Assembly: GCF_932526225.1 (NCBI RefSeq)
Contig: NC_064045.1
Location: 4,598,498 to 4,662,497, forward strand
Reading direction: 5' to 3'
Length of the DNA: 64,000 nucleotides
DNA from: Nematostella vectensis
Taxonomy: Eukaryota > Cnidaria > Anthozoa > Actiniaria > Edwardsiidae
The first letter of the stretch is position 1; each line of letters opens with the position of its first letter. A model generated the notes under the pieces. The model was not told the origin of the DNA and searched no databases. It saw only the letters and a list, made by a program, of their open reading frames with translations. Below, in pieces: positions 30,801-39,717 of this stretch. Both the position numbers and the translations under genes were made by a program.

Positions 30801-32337
30801 AGCCGAATGGCGATGGAAGCATTGACTTATTTACTGCATCCACTAAACCGGGTCGTGGTAACCATAAGACGCTTTATTATTTCGAAGTATCGAGCGACAT
30901 TAGTTAGTATCTAAAGTAACATGATCTACTATGCATTTTCGATTTTCCCGCGAAGATAGCGAACTTAGCCTCGTTCCCAGGCTACTCCCTTGCTGTCGGC
31001 TCCATGATGCTTTGCACACTTTCCAATATGGCAGACGCTCTTCATGCTGACTTCGAGTAGCCTGGCAGATCCTTCACTAATATCTCCAATTGAAGCCGTT
31101 TCTATCACCCTGTATACACTACACAGCTGGTCGTAAGGATAGGGTCATTATAAGTTGTCATGCTAAGTTGAAATATTTTCTGGTTAAAAAATTTCGGCCC
31201 TTCCCCAATCTTAAGCACAAAACTTGTTACCCTCCCCCCAAAAGGCGACCAAAAATAATGACCATCCCCCCAGAACAAAAAAAAAAGAGTATTTGTTACT
31301 TTACGGCATGTTCTTCCATATTTTTATGACGTCATCGATGACGTCACACATCACGTGACCATCTCGTTGCACCCCCTTTGATACCTACATGACACCTACC
31401 AAGTTAGGATGTCATAAGATGTTTCTTTCATGAGATATTAGACGGTTTATTACAAATGTGGCCTACCTTATTACTATATCAAATGTGGCAGGTTATTACA
31501 AATGTGGCCTCAACAGCATCTAAAGTCTTTTTTTCACTTACGTAATTACACCGCAGTCTCTATTACCTCGTGAAATGTGTTCGTCTGCATGGTATACAAT
31601 AATTTTCTAAATCGTTCTGCTTTTGGTATAATTGTTCGAGTCTCAGACGCATGATAGTCACGGCCTGGGTTAGGCGAGAACCGTATCCGGAACAAGGACA
31701 TTGATTAGCTGATATTGTTTATTTTTAGGCAGGAAATTTCTAGGCAAAATTGTTATAGTCAGAGAAAGAAATAGAGCTGTTTTGGTGCAGTTGTCCCGAC
31801 ACGGTTAAAAGCAACGGGCAATTTGAATGGAAACCACGAGGACTCTGCATAGCTTGGAAGGCAGGAAAAGCAAATATAAAGAACAGTAAAGGTGTAAAAC
31901 AAATCAAACAAAAAACAAATCGCCTTTGAGTCCAGCGTCATGCTTGCCCGCGCGAATTTTTTTCACATAAGTTTTAATAACAAAGGATACGAGGGTTGGT
32001 TAATTGAAGTTCTTTTATTGATGAAAGCATGCATTTAGTGCGTGGAGTATACGATCATGGACTGGCTAAAAAATGTGGGGTCAGACCCTCCCCTTGTCAC
32101 ATGATAGTTGTTATGCTGCTAGTATTTACTGTAATACATCATACTACATTATATAATCAGAACTATCATCATACTACATAATCAGAGCTATCATCGTACT
32201 ACAATATCAGAGCTATCATCATACTACATATTCAGAGCTATCATTATCATTATACCACATAAATGTGGATTTTCATAGATTTACATCTATGGGAGAGATT
32301 GTCCTACAATAAACCATGAGTCATCCATAGATAGATA
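27850..32337. other. large intergenic region without a recognised gene
   Basis: About 4.5 kb. A direct repeat (AAACAAGGCCGTAGCAGGCC, twice near 28185-28240) and a pair of inverted phrases around CCCAGGCTACTC/GAGTAGCCTGG (30970-31060) look like transposon debris. ATCATACTACAT-type words repeat at 32110-32240. No exon, RNA gene or complete element could be supported. Confidence 0.5.
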
Positions 32338-32424
32338 CAGTCGAACCTCTATTAAGCGGCCCTCTATTGAGCGGTCACCCCCTATTCAACGGTCATTTAC
32401 CAAAGTCCCGAATTTTCCCCCTTA

Positions 32425-32679
32425 GGGGGGGACTGGGTGGTTTGAGTGAAACCCCCTTGGGGGCCGCGGCGGGCCCCTCCGAGCCCCCCAGCCCCATCTC
32501 GAGCCACCCCCCTTCTATATATCAAGCATATAATGTTTCACGTACATAAATAGTTAGGGCAATTGTTCACGTAGACCGGGCGCGGTTCGCGTACACGACT
32601 CTTTGGGGCAATTGCTCATGTAGGCCGGGCGCGGTTCGCGTACACGACTCTTTGGGGCAATTGCTAATTATCCATCTAC
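32425..32679 (+). repeat. left terminal inverted repeat of the virus-like element
   Basis: It matches 44087-44341 in inverse orientation, from the G-run/ACTGGGTGG terminus to ATTATCCATCTAC. It contains two copies of a 54-bp subrepeat (CAATTG...GTTCGCGTACACGACTC) where the right repeat has only one. A GGGCCGCGGCGGGCCCCTCC stretch is shorter than its counterpart on the right. Confidence 0.85.
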
Positions 32680-32757
32680 GCAAAACCTACGGAGCGCGGA
32701 ATAACCGTTTTTCGGCCGTAAATTCTAAGCCGCTGGCGTGGCGTTTAAACTCGAGTT

Positions 32758-33429
32758 TTACTCGAACACCTCGCTCCCGAACTCCTCGCGAATTTCTCGC
32801 AGCCTCTTTTTCATCTTTTCGCGTGCCTCCAGGGAGGGCCCTTTCCTGCTTTTTTTCTCACGCGGTGCGAGGCCGTGTCGAGCTCTGATAGCGGCCTTGA
32901 GCGCGTAGTATCTCTCTTGTTCCTGAAGTATTAGCCGAAACTCTTCGTCTGAGATATGCCCGTCCTAAAGAGCCTTAGAGACCAGCTCGCTGATCGAGTT
33001 TTTCTTACTCTCCGCTAAAACCATCGTGTCTTCGTGTTTAGCCACCTTGCTCGTAAGACCCCTAGAGACTACCCCCGCGCCCACGACACCGACCAGCCCA
33101 GCGACCCCTGCCAGCGGACCGCCGATCAGAACCCCTATCCCACTCAGAGAGACCCCCACCTCGGCGCTGGAAAGCGCCCCTGCAGCGATTCCGGATGCCA
33201 CAGGCACTGCATGGGTAACGGCAAAGGCGCGCTTATACTTCTTCCGCACCTGTCGATGATGCGTCATCTCGTTGTCTAGGACCGCCTGAGTGTCACATAT
33301 TTTCTGGAGTCGGAAGCTTTGCACGTCGCCGCCGATGCTTGCCGGAGCGGTGGGCGTCATGTGCGTTTGCGGGCAGACGCTGGGAAGCGAGGGGTATATG
33401 GCACCGCTGCTAACGTCGCTGTTTGCCAT
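32758..33429 (-). pseudogene. element protein: Gly-rich two-helix membrane protein, broken by a stop
   Basis: The frame starts at ATG 33429 and reads 154 codons to TAG at 32967-32965, then stays open in the same frame for another 68 codons to TAA at 32760-32758. The N-terminal half ends in a charged VRKKYKRAF stretch. Two Gly/Ala/Val-rich hydrophobic segments follow (about residues 75-120) and then a basic KVAKHED. The part beyond the stop (DEEFRLILQEQERYY, then Lys/Glu/Arg-rich helix) looks like normal coding sequence, so TAG is a break rather than the natural end. I know this pattern only from unnamed cnidarian predicted proteins; a virion-membrane or minor structural role is a guess. Confidence 0.7.
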
Positions 33430-33445
33430 GCTTGTTATGTCGGAC

Positions 33446-34103
33446 CTAGGTTAGCTCTAATACGAGACGAACAGGCTGTCCCTTAAAGTCCACCCGTCTA
33501 CCGCGGTCTTCCCTGATCCATATTCGGATACTCGAGACAAACTCAGAGGAAGATGCTGCGACACAAACGGGGATGTCGGGCCCATAGACGACTTTCTCGT
33601 GCGGCTTCCCGCGGGTTTCTAGGCAAGCGAGAACTTTTGAAGGCTCGTCTAAGGCAAGGGATTGCGAGCGGTCTACGATATCGCAGAAGATGTAGAGGGC
33701 CTCTATTTTCGGCAAGTGCGAGGCCCCGCCCCCCCAACTGATCGTCTTTAGCCTCTAGGCCAAATAGTGCGCAAAGCTCGGCATTCAGGAACGAAACGCC
33801 TTTGGACACGAGCGCGATCTTCCCGGTGAGGCGATCCAGCTTCGCGGTCAGAATCTTGCTTTCAGCGCGGTTGATCGTTTCCACGATGGACTCGGCCGTG
33901 TGGTGCCCGGCTGGCAGAGTAGCGATGGGCGGGAGGGAGGCTATAGTCGTTATCTGATGCTCCCGCTCGAGATTATACCAGCTGTTAAACAGCGAGCACT
34001 GCCGGAGCGCCACGAAGCGTGGGCGCCTTATCGGCTGCTCGAAGAAGAGCGTCAGTTTGCCTCCGGTGAACACAGCATGTAGGACCACCATTGTGTTGAA
34101 CAT
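33446..34103 (-). pseudogene. element protein: possible minor capsid (penton-like) protein, frameshifted
   Basis: The first frame runs from ATG 34103. The natural continuation lies in another frame from about 33715 to the stop at 33446. The switch coincides with a run of seven C (33729-33735) on the plus strand. The intact part has a beta-rich look: SLFNSWYNLEREHQI near residue 40, FGLEAKDD before the break, then IEALYIFCDIVDRSQSLA and VDFKGQPVRLVLELT at the very end. Proteins of this size and layout next to a capsid gene in virus-like elements are usually penton or spike-type single jelly rolls; that assignment is inference. Confidence 0.6.
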
Positions 34104-34133
34104 AGCCCGCCTTCGTGTTTAATAGAGCTGAGA

Positions 34134-34364
34134 ATGGATTGGGAAGGCTGGCGGATGCTGAACGAGGAGGCGATTCCCCGAAGGGAGGAGGAGGAGACGA
34201 AGAAGACGGCAGTTGCGGCGGGAGCCTCTATAGCCGAACATATCAAACACGCTATAGCCGAACAAGTCAAACGCGCACAAACCGGTTTCCCTAGGTCTCT
34301 GACCCTCGCGCAAAAGCTGCTCTACGCCGGGCAATGTCGGAACCGCAAAATGTTAAGAGTGTGA
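34134..34364 (+). CDS. possible small element protein, 76 aa
   Basis: ATG 34134 to TGA 34362-34364. It is Glu/Lys/Ala-rich and helical (REEEETKKTAVAAGASIAEH), with no cysteine and no recognised domain. It starts 30 bp from the divergent minor-capsid ATG, so the gap may be a bidirectional promoter. The start of the rightward module and its GC-rich codon use favour a gene, but no independent evidence exists. Confidence 0.4.
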   Translation: MDWEGWRMLNEEAIPRREEEETKKTAVAAGASIAEHIKHAIAEQVKRAQTGFPRSLTLAQKLLYAGQCRNRKMLRV

Positions 34365-34922
34365 TGGAAGGTCAAAAGTTTGGTTGATCTGAGCAAAGCT
34401 GTGCTATGTTTATGCTATATTCCTTTCAGTAGCAATTTAAAGTTGTGTATTTGTTTTGGACTCTGTTTATGGGTTTAACGCCGGGCAATGTAATAAATAG
34501 AAGTATTGTGTTGGAATTTAATATTTTTAAGTCACGTTGTTTAGAAACCGAGTCGCTGTTAACCCTTTATTATGCTTCAAGAATTGCAAGTATTTCTTCT
34601 GCTTTCCCTTTGTCCATTACCGTAATTCCTTGGGGTTGATTTCGGGGACTCCTCGGTATCGTTTCGGGTCCGAGGATCAGTTGGGGTACTTTTGGGGATC
34701 ATTTCGGGTCCCGGGATCGTTTCGGGTCCTGGGATCATTTCGGGTCCTGTACAGCTCCGCGATCGGCGGACGCACCCGGCAAGGTATCGTCAATGTCAAC
34801 GACAACATCACCCATGATGCGTGCGCATAACTCGTGCTATGCTATATTAGACATGTCTAACAGTCCGCACCATAGCCACGCGGCTTCGTACTTTATGTAT
34901 GTATAGTATATATACGTATACG
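34365..34922. other. AT-rich insertion and promoter region before the major capsid gene
   Basis: The phrase CGCCGGGCAATGT occurs at about 34327 and again at 34480. The DNA from 34440 to 34640 is AT-rich, unlike the rest of the element. From 34650 to 34755 the words GGGATCATTTCGGGTCC repeat four to five times, a dispersed-repeat signature I have seen in cnidarian DNA. Together this suggests a secondary insertion. The last 60 bases (TATAGTATATATACG at about 34901) look like a TATA promoter for the ATG at 34923. Confidence 0.5.
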
Positions 34923-36193
34923 ATGTCAGTCAGCGATAAACTTGACCCCCAACGAACACCCAGAACTCCTCTGGGGTTGAAAGCCGAGAGAACTGTTCAC
35001 CGGGTCACTCTCAACCCGTCGACGGCCTCCCCAGGCGAGACGCTATATGTGGCGGCCCCAAAGCTATCGGAAGGCGTCACGCTCGTGCATGGCTCCTTGA
35101 GGGTCGGTCTCGATCTCTCCATCTCAGGCCATGCAAATAATACCGTCGTGAACAACGTCGGCCGAAATCTCGTGAGCCGCCTGAAAATCACGTTTGCAGG
35201 AGAAACGCTCCAGGACACCAACCGCTACGACGTCTTCAAGACGTATGAGGAGCTTTACCTGTCCAAGGTCGAGAGAGAGAACCGCCTGGAGCAGGGCATA
35301 CAGTCAGAAAACATGCGCAAGCTCCGCTCCAAGGCTGGCGATAAAGCGACTAATAACGCCAAGGAGAACGCTCTAAACGCCGCCCACGGGGCGAGGTACA
35401 CCATCCCGCTAGACCATTATCTGCTGACGGACCACGGCGTACTGTACCCAAGGGCGCTCTCCGAGACGCTGCTCTTCGAAATCACGTTCGCAACGGTTGA
35501 CCAGGTAGTAGTCGGAAGCGATGCTACCAAATTATCCTATGGCATCAAAAATCTAGAGCTGGAATACGAAAGCCTTAGGGGCGACAACCTCGCCCGGTCT
35601 GCAGCCGCCGAGTACCAAAACAGCACAACGTTCTTCTACGAGCAAGTGAACCTTCATAAGACCTTCGTGATTAGCAAAGGGACGGACAGCATAATCAACG
35701 AGAGTGTCAACCTGCCGCGAAGGTCTATGAGTGGTCTGTTGCTCCTCTTTGTGGAGCCATACACGGCAGGGGCTCGCGACTCTAAGAAGTTCGTGTACCC
35801 CGACATCAAGAGCGTTCGCGTTACAATCGACGGCGTGCCAAACAGGGTTTTCAGCCAGGGGCTGCGCCCCACGGATTTCTGGAGGGAGGCGAAAAGACGG
35901 TTCGTCCGCCCCTCCCCGGGGGGTGCACAGCGGATCGCCTGCCGCCCCGGCGGTCGGCCCCGAGTCGTTCTATGGCAACGACAAGTTTGCTCTGTGGATC
36001 GACCTTCGAACGACGGACGACGGACAGTGCTATCCATGGAGGTGGTCTCCGATTGGTCAATACCCGCGACGGTGTGCACCTCGAGATAAAACGCACGGCA
36101 AGCGGCACGGGTAATGTAAACTGTCACGTGTTTGTGGTGACCGACGCTCAAATGAAACTTGTGAACGGACAGCTAGAGTCCATACAATACTGA
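34923..36193 (+). pseudogene. element protein: probable major capsid protein, two frameshifts
   Basis: The preferred start is ATG 34923, after TATA-like sequence. An in-frame ATG at 34899 would add eight odd residues. About 330 codons are open, and the coding signal then changes frame twice: near the G6 run at 35918-35923 and near 36030, ending at TGA 36191-36193. Total original length would be about 420 aa, in the range of double jelly-roll capsid proteins. The body is beta-rich with features such as GRNLVSRLKITFAGETLQD, YTIPLDHYLLTDHGVLYPRA and GLLLLFVEPYTAGARDSKKF, and ends in LVNGQLESIQY. The capsid assignment rests on size, position directly before the packaging-type ATPase, and recalled similarity to unnamed cnidarian proteins. 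Confidence 0.65.
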
Positions 36194-36215
36194 GCACAGA
36201 CAGTTTCTGCGCGGT

Positions 36216-36824
36216 ATGGACCCGAAAAACATCCCATTTAACGCTCTCATCGTAGGCCCGACGTGATGCGGGAAGACCCGATTCATAGTGGACCGGCTGC
36301 GCGGCCCTTTCCGGGGCAGGTTTGACTACATCGTACTCATGTGCCCTACCTTTGTCTACAACAAAACATACGACGGCTTCGGCGAGGGCGACGATCGTCT
36401 GTCTGTCATCGCACCTGAGGCGGGTCAGATCGACATACTGCTGAGGTTTGTCTCCGCTCTCTTCGAAGGCACTAATACGCTAATCATACTCGACGACTGT
36501 GCGGCCTCGAAAGACGTAAAGAGGCGCTCTGACCAGCTCGTCAACTTGGCGTCCAGCGCGCGCCACGTGGGTATCAGCGTGTGGGTGATCACGCAGCAGC
36601 TCACCAGCATCACGAAGCCGTTCCGTGAGAACATCGCGGCCTTGGTGGTCTTCTATACCCCGAGCAAGGCGGACATGAAAGCTATCCTGCATGACTACGG
36701 CGTGGAGCTCTCAGAAGAGAAGATGAAAGAGGCCCTCAAGACGAAGGCCCTCAAGACGAAAAAGTTCTCGAAGTTAGAGTTTTGCTTGCGTCACCCTTAT
36801 ACCATCGCCCTAGTTGAACGGTAA
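36216..36824 (+). pseudogene. element protein: packaging-type ATPase with a stop codon in the P-loop
   Basis: ATG 36216 opens a frame interrupted by TGA at 36264-36266, exactly inside the Walker A loop (NALIVGPT before it, CGKTRFIV after it). The frame then runs to TAA at 36822-36824, about 200 codons in all. Walker B is intact (TLIILDDCAA) and is followed by a sensor-like VWVITQQL. Size, motif spacing and position after the capsid gene fit the A32/FtsK-HerA-type genome packaging ATPases of eukaryotic DNA viruses. A TGAAAGAGG..CTCAAGACGAAGGC stretch near the end contains a short tandem duplication (ALKTKALKTK). Confidence 0.75.
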
Positions 36825-36907
36825 CCACCGCCCTAGGGCATAACGTGTGTGTGCACACATTTACGTACGTACATACGTAATCACACGTGTTGCAACTTAG
36901 CCACGGC

Positions 36908-37526
36908 ATGATGAGCGACGAATACTTTGAGAGTCTTCTTGAAGGGGGGCGCCGCCGGCCTCCCGGCCGTCGAGTCGTTGGACTGCTCGACGCATCCTGC
37001 CGGAACGGCAACCGGAGGTGAGCAAACTGAGATAGCAGACGCGAGGGAGAAACTCGCGATTCTCGTAGCCTCGGGGAAGTCGAGAGAAATGGTAGGCAAG
37101 GCCCTGACTCCCGACGACGTCAAACGCATGAGCGCCGAGGAGGTGAGGAAGTACGAGAGGCGATACGAGACCGCTCTAGCCATCAGGACTACAGACGCCC
37201 TGGCAGACAGCTTTCTGAAGCTTACGACCAAGCTAGTAGGCATAGCGCTGCCGATAGACAGTGTGGTCGATCTTCACAATGACCTAGTGTCCGACTACAT
37301 CATCAACAACGAGCTCCGCACATTGTGCGGAAGCCTGTCTCTACGCTGCGGTCGTTTGATGGGTTTAGCCGTCGGGGCGTTACACATAGCACGTCATGTG
37401 AACACCGCCGTAACGGCAAGCGCTGACACGCGGTATCAACACGAGGTAGCAGCCGCGGACTCACCAGTGGTTTGCCCGCAAACGCGCAGTGGCGAGTCTG
37501 CCATCCCAGAGCAGACGTTCATTTGA
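36908..37526 (+). pseudogene. element protein of unknown function, about 205 aa, probable frameshift
   Basis: The long frame (to TGA 37524-37526) has no ATG of its own at the front. The ATG at 36908 or 36911 starts MSDEYFESLLEG in another frame, and the switch falls in a G6 run at 36944-36949. The body is helical and includes LAILVASGKSREMVGKALT, KYERRYETALAIRTTDALAD and LPIDSVVDLHNDLVSDYII. No known domain is seen. It follows the ATPase by 83 bp in the same direction, so it is probably co-expressed with the capsid module. Confidence 0.6.
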
Positions 37527-37566
37527 AAGTTTGCCACTTCTTCAGCAGCCAAGTAGTTGACACCGC

Positions 37567-38163
37567 GTGTCAACACAAATGGAGGAACCTCAAGGAAGTA
37601 CTAGTGCCCAGCCTGCCCGAACGGCGAACGGGTCAGCGGAACCTGACAAACAAGCTGCTCATGAACCTGCACGTACGCCTTCGGCGTTGGCGGAGAGAAT
37701 CACGAGCCCCGAACCACCCGCGACCCGACCTAAACACCCTGGACGAGTCGAAGCCGGAAGGCGCTTGGCAAAGTGGAACCGAATTAACAGAACGAAGAAA
37801 GAGATACTCCGTGTCGTGCAACACGTTGAGTTGCCGGTCGCTAGCGAGCCGCAGGGACGCGAGGGCTTGCGCGCCGAAGGCATACACACACCAGTCCCGG
37901 AAAGCAACTCTGCTTGGTCGGCTAGCTCGGTTATCGGGGTCGCTGGTCTTCTAGTGTCATTGATCGGCCTCTACACACGTAGGCGGGAGCTAGCTGCCGC
38001 GTTCACTCGTACACCAGCTGTTAACCAGCGAGCTACCGATCCGCATGTAGCGGCCGACGGCGTGACTCCGCCCGCAAGGCCGCCGCTGGCGGCAGCACAG
38101 CAGACCAAGGATCTGCCGTTCCGGCGACTTCCCGTTCCGGCGACAGCGCTTCGCGCTCCCTGA
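37567..38163 (+). CDS. element protein: 198-aa single-pass membrane protein
   Basis: Open from ATG 37567 to TGA 38161-38163; a second in-frame ATG (MEEPQ) lies at 37579. The N-terminal half is Pro/Ala/Glu-rich and disordered. RVEAGRRLAKWNRINRTKK forms a basic helix. A hydrophobic segment (SSVIGVAGLLVSLIGLY, about residues 119-135) is followed by Arg-Arg-Arg. The layout suggests an inner-membrane anchor or entry-associated accessory protein, but no family is recognised. It is one of the few unbroken genes of the element. Confidence 0.6.
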   Translation: MSTQMEEPQGSTSAQPARTANGSAEPDKQAAHEPARTPSALAERITSPEPPATRPKHPGRVEAGRRLAKWNRINRTKKEILRVVQHVELPVASEPQGREGLRAEGIHTPVPESNSAWSASSVIGVAGLLVSLIGLYTRRRELAAAFTRTPAVNQRATDPHVAADGVTPPARPPLAAAQQTKDLPFRRLPVPATALRAP

Positions 38164-38243
38164 CAAATCTTGGCTGTTATCCATGGAGTAAGCAGACATT
38201 TAGACACGAGGGCCCACCCATATCCGCACGTCCGTGCACCGCA

Positions 38244-38468
38244 ATGTCGACGACGCAGCAGAGCAAGATTACAAAGACCATCACCGACGCCGCAGTCATA
38301 ACCGGCCTCGTCGCCGGTATCGGCTGTGCTGGGCGCAAGGTCTTACGCGAGGACTTCACCAAAGACCCCTCCGCGAACGCCATGAACTACGCAAAAATGA
38401 CTGCCGCCGTTGCAGGTGCTGTCGCTTTGAAGGGTTACCTTGAGGACCAGAAGATCCTGCCCGTGTAG
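38244..38468 (+). CDS. element protein: 74-aa small membrane protein
   Basis: ATG 38244 to TAG 38466-38468. Two short hydrophobic helices (AAVITGLVAGIGCAG and MTAAVAGAVALKGY) flank a charged link (LREDFTKDPSANAMNYAK). It is intact. A tiny two-helix protein of this type is typical of virion-membrane or holin-like accessory genes; its role here is unknown. I recall close relatives next to the same neighbours in other cnidarian sequences (unverified). Confidence 0.6.
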   Translation: MSTTQQSKITKTITDAAVITGLVAGIGCAGRKVLREDFTKDPSANAMNYAKMTAAVAGAVALKGYLEDQKILPV

Positions 38469-38617
38469 TATGTACACTACTACAGTAGTGCACACCACTG
38501 CGCGTGTGAGCCATGTATTAGACTCGTGCGTGCTTTGCACAATTCATGCGCATGCGCCGCCGAAGGCATACACACAGCACGTGAAGTGTGCGCACGTGAA
38601 ACGAACACGCACTACTC
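38469..38617. other. non-coding spacer with palindromes inside the element
   Basis: Contains GTACACTACTACAGTAGTGC (imperfect palindrome at about 38471) and several ACGTG/CACGTG words. The phrase GCCGAAGGCATACACACA is shared with 37873-37890 inside the 198-aa gene. The spacer may hold a promoter for the next gene. Confidence 0.4.
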
Positions 38618-39104
38618 GATGGCCTCCATCGCGATTTTGGTTGGCGGCGCCGTCCTAAACGCGACTGCATTCGTTGGCGGCAACTACCTCGCAAAGTTTC
38701 TGTCGAACGATGAGAGCCCTGCCTTAGCTGAGAAGGAGAGGCACGACAAGGCCCTAGAGAAATACCAACAAGACTATGGACGCTACCAACAGCGGCGACA
38801 AAAAATCCTCGATTGGCAAGCTCAAAGTCGCGAGAGAGGGTCCCTCGCAAAGCAGAACTTCACCGACACCGACTACGCGCTCAAACTCTACAACCAGACC
38901 CGGCCAAAACAATCCCTGGAGTCGATGCGGGCCCCCGAGCTGTCCGACTACTACATCCCCAGCAAAACGCAGAAGAACACCGAATTGGCGTACATTGGCG
39001 CCGGCGCTCTCGCCATCGGCTACGCAGCTAGCAGATACCAAACCGTATCCACCAGCCGGACCTGCTATTCTTGCCAACCGACCGCGGGTACAAGTATGCC
39101 CTGA
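38618..39104 (+). CDS. element protein: coiled-coil protein with hydrophobic ends, fused at 3' end to junction sequence
   Basis: ATG 38618 opens 162 codons. It starts with a signal-anchor-like helix (SIAILVGGAVLNATAFVGGNY). A charged, Tyr/Gln-rich coiled coil follows (EKYQQDYGRYQQRRQKI), then NFTDTDYALKLYNQ, and a second hydrophobic segment (ELAYIGAGALAIGYAASRY) around residues 125-143. After that segment the frame runs without obvious sense into the integrase region (last about 19 codons), so the natural stop seems to have been lost at a deletion junction near 39035. Confidence 0.6.
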
Positions 39105-39717
39105 CTGTCGTTGACGTTGCTTCACGATATAAAGCCGCCCGCCCACTGAGGACTAAGAGCGCGGCCGCCGTCTCCCGCGAACTCACTGGCATCTATGCAG
39201 AGGGACCTCTCGCATGGCCTAAAGTCCTCATGGTTGATGACGGCACGGAGTTCAAGGGCGCTACCACAAAGCTCCTGACAGACCACGGGGTGGAGGTCCG
39301 ACGGGCTGAGCCAGGGCACCACAGGAGCCAAGCTTTTGCCGAGTCTTTCCATCGCTGGCTGGCACAGCGCCTATTTCGTGCGCAGTACTCGAAGGAGCTT
39401 GCATCCGGCGAGACAAACCGCGAGTGGGTTGCTGCTTTGCCAATTGTCATCTCGGACATGAACGCAACGAAGACTCGCATGACTGGCTTTGCGCCTAAAG
39501 ACGCCATAAAGCTGAGGCGCGTGCTTCTCAAAGCAGAAAAGCCCCCCTTAGAGGTAGGAACGGAGACCGACGGCGAGCGACGGACCCGTGGTGGACAAGC
39601 AAGGCATACCCAATACTAAAGAGGGTCATGGAGGCCGGACAGCCAGTGTTGTATTACACGGCGTACTCTAAGCACGGCGTCACGCGTTCGCAGTTGCGTA
39701 GCGTGACGCTAGCGTGA
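39032..39717 (+). pseudogene. element integrase (rve/DDE type), N-terminally deleted and frameshifted
   Basis: The catalytic core is clear: the first Asp in YKYALTVVDVASRYK, the second in VLMVDDGTEFKG and the Glu in QAFAESFHRWLAQRLF, with the spacing of retroviral-type integrases. Upstream of about 39032 the frame meets a stop, and the zinc-binding N-terminal domain is absent. The preceding 162-aa gene is joined directly instead. Near 39585 the coding signal changes frame once more (a C-terminal DPWWTSKAYPILKRV stretch ending in PVLYY is readable to TGA 39715-39717), the position of the usual SH3-like domain. This enzyme would have inserted the element into the host chromosome. Confidence 0.8.
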
